Shown here piece after piece: positions 53,501-62,508 of a stretch of 64,000 nt of DNA (positions are counted from its first letter, which is position 1; each line of letters starts with the position of its first letter). The stretch is from Isochrysis galbana (lineage: Eukaryota; Haptophyta; Isochrysidales; Isochrysidaceae): NCBI GenBank assembly GCA_018136815.1, contig CM030933.1, positions 1,750,379 through 1,814,378 on the forward strand, read 5' to 3'. The notes beneath the pieces are model-generated. The model did no database searches. It worked only from the letters and a program-made list of their open reading frames with translations, and was not told where the DNA came from. The position numbers and the translations under genes are program-made.

Positions 53501-56500
53501 GCGCCCGGGCTGCCTGACAACGCTCAAGCCGATTGACCTACGTATAGGAGCACCCCGAATTGAAGTGAATTGCGGCTGGTTGCTGGGCTGGGCAACGGGT
53601 CGCTGGCTGAAGCGTGAGGCGAATCGTACACCAAGCTCACGCATTGACCCTGGATTGCTGCCAATGCATTAGCGACTAGGCTGAGCTGCGAGCCAGAGGC
53701 AGAGGGCATACGTGCTTTACCTGCGGCAGCCTTCTCCACGCACCGAGCATTCTCAAAAGTCGGTCATGATTCATTCCTTGAGGCCCTACTTTCTCGACAT
53801 ATTCCCAGAAGGGCAGCGTCAAGTCGACCACCCTCCGCAGTGCACGCAGACACTGATATCTTTGCCACCATCGCTGCCAGACAGCCGCTGCCAGCCTGCC
53901 TCCACAGATGGCTGCAACCATCTCCCCCCTCCTGCGGCACAGTGCTTGGCGTACCGCCACCAAGCGCCATGCACGCATTTGGCGGCGGTATATGTTGGCT
54001 CCTAACACCGCAGCTACATCGGTCACCCGCTTCGCCCGCCGACGGCGACGGGAAGCCTCACGATGCAACGTCCCAAAGGCCCTCAGCAACGCGCGTCTAC
54101 GACGTAGCCCGTGGAGACGCTCTGAAGCCCAACCTAGCCAGCTACGGACAATAAAGTCCCAGTGGCGGTAACAGCGGGCGGTCAGAGTGGCCTTATAGTG
54201 GCGGCTGGCGAGAAGCTCCTGGCGAACTGCGCCGCGAACAGCACTTGCCAGGGTGCGCACGCCTCGCCGAAGCCCGCCGAGCTACGTCCGGCGAAGGGGT
54301 TGAGGGGGTAAGATTGGGACAAGTATGAGCGGAATGTAGCTACAGTCGACTATGCCTGGCGCTGAGCTCCGGTGGCGTGAGCGCGCGCAAGTATGAGGCA
54401 AAGCCGCCTCAGTTATCGCACGAAGCGATCGACACCGACATCTAGCAGCCCGTGGCCAGAGTGTCCAGTAGGGGGGGAGAGGGCACACCTGAGCCAACGC
54501 GTCGAGCCGCAACAGCAGCTGCCTAGTTGCGGCGGAGAGCACCCAGACGTGCCACGTCATCAACGAACGCCGCCGGTCTGCAAGACGTGCGAGGTCGTCG
54601 AGGTCGTCACCCGTATTGGCGGCGCCCTCAGCATGGCCGCCCACAAAATATCCCGTTACACTTAGTCTCGGCGGAGGGAACGCCGGTGCGCGAGCGGCAC
54701 CAAGAGGCGGCCGACGGCGGAGCAAGGTCAAGCCGCTAAAACCGTGGCACATCTGCGTCGCCGCTGCCACTAACGTTGCCACCTCCTCGCGCAGCGTGTG
54801 AGCGCCCCCTCTTCGTCGCCGCAATAAAGTTGTCGTTCGGATGTCAAATGGGCGTACGAGGCCTCCGACGTCATCCAAGCGATCCCAAGAATGATCGATG
54901 AAAGCGGCCTCGCCCCCAATTTGCTCGCCGCTGGTTGAAAGGCTGGAATTGCTAGCAGGCGCGCCCGTATCAGTCAGAGCGAATGCAACAAGTGCACGCG
55001 GCAGACAGCGGCGCCCACGACGGTCAGTCGCATCACCCGCCTCGCTGACGTCTACGCCACCGCCTGCATCGAGACTACAGTGCAGCAGCCGCCTAAGCGC
55101 GGCTCGGCGACGCGCCACTCTCATCCATGCTCTTATGACCCGCCCTTCGAGGGTCGCCGTAGCTACGGCCTCGGCCGCACGCCACAAGTGCAGAGCTCCA
55201 CGCCGGCCCATCGCGGCTCCACCCCATCGGTACAACACTCGTCGGCGTGTGGCGGTCACGCAGTGCGCACGGCTCTTGGTACGGAGGGCAATCGCGTTTG
55301 CACTGCGTCTCGATCGCCAGCGATGAAGTGAGGAGGCGAGGTGGCGTCTAGCGGCGGCCAATGCCGCGGCCTCGACGACCTCGCGTTGTGCACGTGGTGT
55401 GTGCAAGGCGGAGCATAGCGCGGCAAAGACAATGGTGAGCAGCGTTCGATTCGGCGTATAAGTGAGCTCCGATACCAGGCGGCGGCGAGTGGCGATGGCG
55501 CCTGTGGACGCATTCAAGGGAGGAAGAAATGAGGCCCTAGCGCAGGCAAGGCCGACGTTTACGAGGCTTTTACATGGGTGGCCGCTACTGCTCGGGCGGC
55601 GACGCGTTCAGTGCGGGAAGAAGGCACACCTGCATTCAAGGCTAGAGCCAAAATGACTCGCTTTGCCCTGTATTTTCGTAGGAGCGCGTGAAGCAGAGAC
55701 CACTTGAATGCCGTCCCGTCCCATGACGCAGCTGTACGCCTCCGGTGGGCCGCAACGGCCGCCGACGCTTCTGCCGCAGAGGCTTGGATTGACGGGAGAT
55801 TCTGGTGGTGATGCGAGCGCTTCAAACCCACGCCTCCAGCCAACAAGTGCGGAGCAGAAAAAAAAGGCAGGTGCGGTAATGCCGCTGCATTGATCACTCG
55901 GCCACCAATGCCCCCACTGCGCCTGGAAGGTCTCAAGCCTCCTGAAGAGCTCTCAGATCCAGGAGAGACCGCAAGCTGGAAGGCACATTGCTCCCTCAGC
56001 TGGCCTATCCTAGCATCAGCAGCGGCCATCGCCTCAGATGCTGGCCTCAGAGTCGCTTTGAGTTCGCGACGCGATGCGCGCAAGGCGTGTACAAGCGCCC
56101 ATTCCATCGGGAAGAGAGGCGGCGGTTGGACGTACCATGCTAGGTGAGGACCTTCAAGGCTGGCAGGATAGAGAATACGACTTGTCACATCACGCGCATC
56201 TGCCTCTTCGCGAGACGTGTCATGGCCACCTCTGCGTCCAACCCTGACACTGGCATCGATAGTAGCAGGGCGACGACCAATATCGTGGCCATCAGACCCT
56301 GGAGCATCCCCGCGTGCATGATCTCCCGGCGGAGTTCTTCCGCCGGGTGCGCATGTGTTGGTGTCCGCGATCCTAAATGCAAGTACATCAGCCGAGCTTC
56401 CATCGTGCTCAACAGCCCGTGGTTGGGATCCATAGGATGCTGTGGCGATGGCATTCAGATCAGTCGCGAGGATGTGAACAGATGCGGCCGTGGCAGAGCC

Positions 56501-57520
56501 CATTGCGGCCGTGGCAGAGCCCATGCATGCGGCATCGCCACGCTCGGCAACTGCAGCAGAAGTAGCGGCTAGTGCTTCTCTTGCACGCCGCCGCTGTGTT
56601 TGTGCCGCCCTCTCCTGACTTGTACGATGCAGCTGTTCTTCAAGTTCAGCTTGCTTCTTCTGCCGTTGCGCCTGTAGCTCATCTTGATATCGTTGAAGAA
56701 GAGGCGGCGCAGCTGGGGGTAGTCCGGGGCGCACGGCCAGCGCCTCTAGCCGCCGTTGCTCTGCTCGCCGCGCCTTTGCAATGAGCGTCACATCCACTGG
56801 AGAAGGCAGAGGCCCTCGTCGCCGCGCCGGCACTGAGCGTGAGCGCATGCTAGCCATCGAAACGCGATTTCGGCCGAGCTGAGCTGAGAAGCGCGTGCCG
56901 CAGGAGTCAGCTTCGCTGTCCGCATCGCCCATATCCTTCTCGTCGTCGGCATCTTGCTCTTCAGGCACGGGGCTCATTGCGGGAAGGGAAGGGCGTCGGG
57001 AGGTCGGCGCTGAAGTCGAAGACGCCAACGGGCTCGCATGGCTTGTAGCAATAGGGGTCGCCGGTGTCGCCGCACAAATCGGCAGTGGCTCCGGCTGCGG
57101 CTCCGGCTCGTAGAGCAGCGAGGGCCGCAGCGGATGGTGGCTATGGCTTACATAGCTTGGTGCGGCTCCTCGATCAGTGGCGCTACCTTCTCGTGTCTGG
57201 GGCGCGGCGGGTGGGAGAGCAGAGCCAGTGGCGACGGGAGGCTGAGCGGTAGGTTGCAGATTTGCGTGTGCGTTTCTCGTATTCGTGCCTCGGAACACGC
57301 TTCCGCTGCCGGTAGGAGCTGCGTCAGCCGGGCCTCGCTCCGCGGCTGGACCAAGAGCCTCGTTTACCTGCCGCCCATCCTTGAGGCGTATCGAACAGGC
57401 GGTAGGCGGCAGGTCGGCCGGCCTCCCGCCTTGCCCAGCTAGCAGCAGCGGCCTCGGCCGTGGCATCGAGTGGAGGAAGTCCCTCACCCGGACAACATGC
57501 GACTCAGTCGGTTCCACCAT
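50547..57520 (-). CDS. Sfi1-like centrin-binding Trp-repeat protein, ~2143 residues (4 exons)
   Basis: Exons 57520-55630, 55501-54489, 54281-53721 and 53513-50547 join in frame through three GT-AG introns of 128, 207 and 207 bp, giving 2143 residues. The N-terminal ~600 residues are Pro/Ala/Arg-rich with a coiled coil (QRKKQAELEEQLHRTSQERA). From ~600 to ~1370 a Trp-centred helical repeat recurs about every 25-40 residues: LHRWRSRRS, VIRAWMRVARR, MRAWRLVAVRQ, AVWQRWWQRY, MLGAWRRLP, VIFAWRSLARAS, ALKAWRERAS, VIRAWRRVVTAS. This is the pattern of Sfi1 repeats, each of which binds a centrin. The C-terminal ~750 residues look disordered but end with ALQRWFRASK. A basal-body, centrosome or spindle-pole fibre role is expected by homology. 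The start (TTTCCATGG) lies at the edge of a GA-rich tract. Confidence 0.75.
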
Positions 57521-58155
57521 GGAAAATCAGAGGGGGGGGGGAAAGGGGGGGGGAGGAGAGAGAGAGATGGAGGGAAGGGCTGTGGTAGGGGGAGAGGAAG
57601 AGGGTAAGGCAGAGGGAGTGGGAGTGGAAGAGAGAGGAGGAGTCGAAGCTGAGAGAGGGGTCCGGGAGGAGGGGAGGAGGATGGGGGGGGGGCGAGGCGG
57701 AGAGAGGTGAGAAGCAAGAGGATGCGGGAGGAGAGAGGAGAGGCAGACGAGAGGGAGGGGGAAGGGGGGAAGTGGGAAGGGGGGAGCGGAGTGAAGCGGA
57801 GCCGGAGCGGACGGGAGGGAGGGGAGGACGGCGGGATGGGTGGCTGGGGAGAGAGAGAGAAGAGAGAGGGAGGAGGGGTTCAGGGCGCCGCCATACCGGT
57901 CGGCTGGTGGCTGAGGCGTAGTTTTCTTGTGTCCAGCGTCAGGTTTTCTTCTTGTGGCAGTTTAACCCTAGTGCCTGACTGAGGAACCGTGAACCGTGAA
58001 CGTGAACCGTGCCTCATTCATCGGAGCCCCTCCCCCGCGATGGGGGTGTGCGCGGTTGGCGGAAGGGTCGTCCGGTGTATGTTGTATGTGGCTAGGTTTA
58101 CTGGCTGACGAGACGATCTACAAGCTGCAAATGTTAAATTCTTAACCTCCATCCT
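57521..58155. repeat. GA/G-rich tract upstream of the Sfi1-like gene, then plain flank
   Basis: The plus strand is almost all purine at 57525-57880. The stretch 57900-58155 contains nothing recognised. Confidence 0.7.
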
Positions 58156-58156
58156 T

Positions 58157-58330
58157 AGCCCGGTCACTCACTAGGGGGCTGCGGAGGGCACCATCTGCAA
58201 TGGGCAAACGAAGGCCTAAATAAGCTCCATATGGGTTCTGGTATGGGAGATCAGCAAAAAAACCGGGGGTCTTCCGGCAAAATTTTCGAAATATACCCGA
58301 TTTCAGGCCTCTGACGGCCGTGCAGAAATA
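58157..58330 (+). mobile_element. Transposon family B terminal repeat
   Basis: AGCCCGGTCACTCACTAGGG then GGCTGCGGAGGGCACC..., AAATAAGCTCC, TCAGCAAAAAAACCGGGGGT and GGCAAAATTTTCGAAATATA match 62509-62584 and, in reverse complement, 63853-64000. No partner end was found. Confidence 0.7.
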
Positions 58331-58550
58331 AATTTCATGCCCCCCTCCGGTATAATTTTACCGTCGGCCTTCATGCGCGCCTCTCGCAGCGAAACACAAA
58401 ACCATGGGCATCTCCAGCTGACCCGGACCAAAGATCTTGGTTCTATATGCACAGCAATACATTTTCACTATGCTTCATGGACTTAAACGTGTACGTAAGT
58501 ATCGCAAAAACTAAAGACGCTAAACGCTAAATTCTCCTAGGGCTCCAGAA

Positions 58551-59069
58551 CCCAACTTCGACCCGCGACCGGGGGCGCCACGAGGCCGTTCCAGTCACCG
58601 CTCACCAACTGGATGCCAATACCAGCACCAAAGTGTGGTATGCCGCCCTCACAGCCACGCCAATCGCGCTCGCCGCCCCCGCGCACTGCGTCGAAATCGG
58701 CCGCTTGCGGCCCCCGGGGATGACGTCGTCACGCCCCCAAGACGCGCTCTGAGTGCCCAACTTCGACCCGCGACCGGGGGCGCCACGAGGCCGTTCCAGT
58801 CACCGTTCACCAAACGGATGCCGCTACCAGCACCAAAGTGCGGTATGCCGCCCTCACAGCCACGCCAATCGCGCTCGCCGCCCCCGCGCACTGCGTCGAA
58901 ATCGGCCGCTTGCGGCTCCCGGGGATGACGTCGTCACGCCCCCAAGACGCGCTCTGAGTGCCCAACTTCGACCCGCGACCGGGGGCGCCACGAGGCCGTT
59001 CCAGTCACCGTTCACCAAACGGATGCCGCTACCAGCACCAAAGTGCGGTATGCCGCCCTCACAGCCACA
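58551..59069. repeat. 205-bp tandem repeat, ~2.5 copies
   Basis: Units start at 58551, 58756 and 58961 (CCCAACTTCGACCCGCGACC), exactly 205 bp apart, nearly identical; the third is cut at 59069. Copy 1 differs at a few sites (CTCACCAACTGG versus TTCACCAAACGG). No coding signal is convincing. Confidence 0.95.
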
Positions 59070-59428
59070 CTGACTGTCATCGTCACTGGACCAGTAGTGG
59101 CTGTCTTCACCATTTCTTCTATGGCTTCGTAATCGCTTTCATATTGTTTATCGTCCTCAGCTTCATATACATTCTGTAATCGATCAAGGAAGGTCGGGGT
59201 CAGAGTCAAATATTTTGTCTCAATCGCCCTCCGATTGCCCCTACCAGACGGCACTTCCATTTTTACTAGATATTTGTTTTGAATAGTATGCTCTGCATAT
59301 CTACTCTTTAACACATATGCGATCTCAGCTGCGCTGTCTACAATATAACTCTCATTAGGTAGGGGGTTGATTGGTCGACTCAAAATATCGCGTCTCCATC
59401 GCCTCTCTTCACGTCGGCTCATGCTCAT
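59012..59428 (-). CDS. Unrecognised small protein with AT-richer codons, 3' end overrun by tandem repeat
   Basis: From 59428 the minus strand reads MSMSRREERRWRRDILSRPI, then a region of ordinary amino-acid mix (DSAAEIAYVLKSRYAEHTIQ, TFLDRLQNVYEAEDDKQYES, DYEAIEEMVKTATT). Composition and AT-rich codons differ from the GC-rich host genes, suggesting transfer or a mobile element. The last ~20 residues (after 59070) are encoded by the third 205-bp repeat unit, so the natural C-terminus is lost. The family is not recognised. Confidence 0.45.
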   Translation of the reverse strand: MSMSRREERRWRRDILSRPINPLPNESYIVDSAAEIAYVLKSRYAEHTIQNKYLVKMEVPSGRGNRRAIETKYLTLTPTFLDRLQNVYEAEDDKQYESDYEAIEEMVKTATTGPVTMTVSVAVRAAYRTLVLVAASVW

Positions 59429-59479
59429 GTCAGCGGCTCCATAGCGAAACTCGGTCCCTTTTTAATAGGGAATCCAACA

Positions 59480-59745
59480 GACAGCATGAGAGATTCTATG
59501 AGATATGAGAGAAGGCGATACAAGCCGAGCCAGAGCAAAGGAGAAGCCATAGTCTCCCGCCCCCTTCTCTCCAGCTCCTGGCCGAAGCAGCGCGCGCGGC
59601 CTCCCCGGAACCAGCTTCTCCGCTAAAGAGGGAACTGGGGAAGGGGAAGGGGGCTGTTGGGGGTTAAGGTTGGGTAGTAGGGAGGTCCACGAGCACACTG
59701 CCTCATGCCGCACACGTAGCGGAGATTTGTAAGAAATTTTTTTAT
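59480..59745 (+). mobile_element. LINE 3' end
   Basis: The shared 3' UTR (CTCCTGGCCGAAGCAGCGCG, CCGGAACCAGCTTCTCCGCT) ends ...GTAAGAAATTTTTTTATTTT at ~59745 on the plus strand. No coding part remains. Confidence 0.75.
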
Positions 59746-59812
59746 TTTTTTCTTGTCCTCCGCTTGCTGAGCAAGCTGGATAAAGAAGGGAGTGTCTTCC
59801 GGTTCCTCCTCC

Positions 59813-60934
59813 TCATCCGGATGGGGGGGAAGTGGGTTGGGTGGTTGTATGGAGAGTTGGTTTGGGGTCTGATTGCGGATCGGCCCGTTTGCGCGATGGC
59901 TGCGTTGGCTGTGGATGAGGCTGTGTCTGTGGCTGAGGCTTCATGGGATCCTTCCCCTTAGGGGTCGGTTGTGCTGCCTCCGCGTACGATCGTTGGGTTG
60001 TTGGAATTGTGTTGGAATCTTGGAAGGCTCCTTGAATTGTTTGTTGTGTGCAGTGCCCGCCCACTAGGGGTGCACTGATGGTAGGAGTGGCCGTCGTGGG
60101 GGTGGCAGCAGTGCTGCCACCCTCCACAGGGAGTCCTTGGTTCAGAGGCAGAGCGGGGGAGCTGGTCGGGAGGGCCTGGGCCCTAGGCCCTTTGGCATAC
60201 TCGGCCCAATATTGCCGTGAAATTCGAGCATGCCTTCTTTGCAACAACAATGGAGCCACTGGCAAGTCAGGGGATTGGAGCATCTCCGCATCCGGCAACT
60301 CAGATGTACTTTGTGACAGAGCCAATCGAATCGTGGCTCGGAGTCCTATGAGAGAATAATCGCAATTGCTCCGAGCATACTTCTCAGCTGCTCCCCAATA
60401 TCGTTCAATCAAATTCAGTTCACAATAGAATTTGGGAAGGAATAACACCAAATGCGATGGCGGCCTGCTCCTAGGCTTCCCGTTTGCTCGGGGTCTCTGT
60501 GAGTCTCCTGAAGACTCAGCCGCCCCTTCCGCCCCAGTATCTTGACATTCAATATTACTACTAGAATGAGGCTCTGCCGCTCGCACCCACCCAAACAAAT
60601 GTGGCAGACTGCCCTGCGCTTGGGCAGCGCTCGCGCGGGCTCGACGGGATATGAGCTGCCTGTCTCCATCTGCTTGTTGCCGAGCATCGACGCCAGCATC
60701 TGCAAAAACTTCTACCACCTCGTCATTCGAGAACACGACGGAGTTTTCCATCTCCTCGGCGAAAGCCTCCTCGTCGCTCTCTAAGCCGCTTTGCCCACCT
60801 GCCGCTGTTGCCTCGGCAATCGCTGCCTGCTGAGCACCGGCTGGGATGAGCTGCTCATCTGCAGCCCTTTGCTTCCTCGCCGCCCACACCGCCTTCATGT
60901 GAGCAGAAGGCCCGCCCTTCCTCTTTTGTGGCAT
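59813..60934 (-). CDS. DDE transposase remnant fused in frame to LINE ORF1 sequence
   Basis: From the Met at 60934 (MPQKRKGGPSAHMKAVWAAR) the minus strand encodes a transposase-type N-terminus, an acidic segment, then LPKFYCELNLIERYWGAAEK, the C-terminal catalytic block of a DDE/DDD transposase of the Tc1/IS630-like superfamily, and RHARISRQYWAEYAKG. The central catalytic Asp region is missing, so it is an internally deleted, inactive copy. At about residue 250 the frame passes without a stop into PALPLNQGLPVEGGSTAATP...RKRADPQSDPKP, the ORF1-like region of the LINE at 30173. The 373-residue fusion is open throughout. Expression is unknown; chance joining is the simplest view. Confidence 0.65.
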   Translation of the reverse strand: MPQKRKGGPSAHMKAVWAARKQRAADEQLIPAGAQQAAIAEATAAGGQSGLESDEEAFAEEMENSVVFSNDEVVEVFADAGVDARQQADGDRQLISRRARASAAQAQGSLPHLFGWVRAAEPHSSSNIECQDTGAEGAAESSGDSQRPRANGKPRSRPPSHLVLFLPKFYCELNLIERYWGAAEKYARSNCDYSLIGLRATIRLALSQSTSELPDAEMLQSPDLPVAPLLLQRRHARISRQYWAEYAKGPRAQALPTSSPALPLNQGLPVEGGSTAATPTTATPTISAPLVGGHCTQQTIQGAFQDSNTIPTTQRSYAEAAQPTPKGKDPMKPQPQTQPHPQPTQPSRKRADPQSDPKPTLHTTTQPTSPPSG

Positions 60935-61339
60935 CTGTCCGGGGGGGGGGCGATGGGCGACACTGGTGAGTGCGCAAAACGGCATGCAGTGGGCGCGCTC
61001 AGATGCATGAAGAGGGGGAGAGCGTGGGGGATCAGAGTGGGGCTTGTATGTATTGTGCAGATGCGCCCATCCCCAGCGCGAACAACTATTCCAAAATCGC
61101 TCCAAAAAATTGCGTGTTTCGCAGAGCGAGCGCTCAAGACGCTCGACGCGCACGGGGCTGTGAGCGGCGAACGCGTTCGAGTCTCGCGGTTCAGTGATAG
61201 CCAGAGGCAAACTCAGACCCATCCCTGCGCCCTGGTTGCCGTGGGCATGCCAGAGGTGCTCACCTGCAAGAGCAGTTCAGCCCACCAAGAACTGTACCAG
61301 CCGACGGACCTTCCGCCGGGTGCACCATAGTTCAAAGGG

Positions 61340-62176
61340 ATGATGGTCTCCTCTGAGAGTTGGCACGACAGAGTTATTTTTGGGGCATGGCCGCCCGTTC
61401 GGGACGGGCTGATGGCGCGATGGACTGGCGGCGCGGTGGCGAGCGCCTCCTCGATGGCCTCCTCTCCCCGCAGCTCGGGCTACAGCGCGGCGTGGGACGC
61501 TCCGACCAGCTCGAAGACGAGAGACGGCATCGGCCAGCTGTTCGCCGCGTTCTGTGCTGCCCTCCTTCTCTCGCTCGCTGTGCCCCACCTCGGCCAGATG
61601 TCGCCGGTTGGGATCGACGCCCAGGCAGTCCGCCGCTACGCCGACCGCCCCTACGTGGCGAGCAGCCAGCAAGGACAGGTTGATAAGAAGACTGTTCTCT
61701 CAGCGAGCGGCCAGCAGGGCGGTCGGCGGGGGCGGGCGGGTGCGCGCCCCCCATCCGTTGTAGCAAGCGCTGCTGCGCGCCCGCCAGCCGATAGAGCAAG
61801 CGCTGGCTGCAACAGCCGCACTGCAGATCGAGGGCAAGGCAGCATCTTGAAGTGCCCGAATGCGTGTCAAGGCCCCCGTTGTCCCATCGGCTGGGGGGTG
61901 GCGCTTGCCGCTGATGATCTCTGCCAATGTGTCTGTGTGCGGCGGGAAGCTGTCACGCCTTGGGACATCGAGCGCCAAAAGCAAGAGGAGAAGCGAGGGC
62001 GTGTGGAGCAAGCGGCCGCCAGCGCACATCAAGAGTCTGCTGATCAATGGATGCGCCCCATAAGTGGTAGATCAAACCGGCTCGAGCCATCCGAGATGGA
62101 GCAGGCCAGCACTACGTCGAACCGCTTGAATCATGCAGAGGCCCTCAAGGAGACCAGCGCACGCGATAGCGAATAG
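61340..62176 (+). CDS. Possible small membrane protein, unrecognised
   Basis: A 278-residue frame contains one hydrophobic stretch (IGQLFAAFCAALLLSLAVPH, ~residues 65-85) and a Cys cluster (CPNACQGPRCP, CQCVC). The tail is charged and polar. No family is recognised, no repeats are seen, and competing frames overlap it, so it may be a chance frame in GC-rich DNA. Confidence 0.3.
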   Translation: MMVSSESWHDRVIFGAWPPVRDGLMARWTGGAVASASSMASSPRSSGYSAAWDAPTSSKTRDGIGQLFAAFCAALLLSLAVPHLGQMSPVGIDAQAVRRYADRPYVASSQQGQVDKKTVLSASGQQGGRRGRAGARPPSVVASAAARPPADRASAGCNSRTADRGQGSILKCPNACQGPRCPIGWGVALAADDLCQCVCVRREAVTPWDIERQKQEEKRGRVEQAAASAHQESADQWMRPISGRSNRLEPSEMEQASTTSNRLNHAEALKETSARDSE

Positions 62177-62300
62177 ATATGCATCAACAGATATCAAGGC
62201 CAACACGATGGCGACGACGACCAAGATAGCAAGGTATGCGCATCGCATTGGATTTTTCATTTGATTGGGTAGTGTGAATGATTTTATCCGTGGTTTGTTC

Positions 62301-62332
62301 AACTAAGTTTATACTTAGTTCACCCATGGGGG
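62301..62332 (+). repeat. AACTAAG hairpin before ATG, second copy
   Basis: AACTAAGTTTATACTTAGTT (62301-62320), then CACCC and ATGGGGGGG. The same layout occurs on the minus strand at 12325-12293. Confidence 0.6.
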
Positions 62333-62508
62333 GGAAGAGCCCCCCCTTCCCTCCACTCTCCACTGCCCTCCCCTGCAGTGGGTAGTGATGGGACGTCATG
62401 TAACAGGTGGTCAGCAGGGGCCAGGGCCATGCCCCACCCTTGCCTGCCCGTCTGCCCCCTGAGCTGTGCTCACAGGCCCCCTGCGGGCCACCTGGGGACA
62501 CCTAAAAT

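Noticed and set aside
50932-53517. Plus-strand frames opposite the last exon of the Sfi1-like gene
   Set aside because: Shadows of a GC-rich minus-strand coding exon; no domain on the plus strand.
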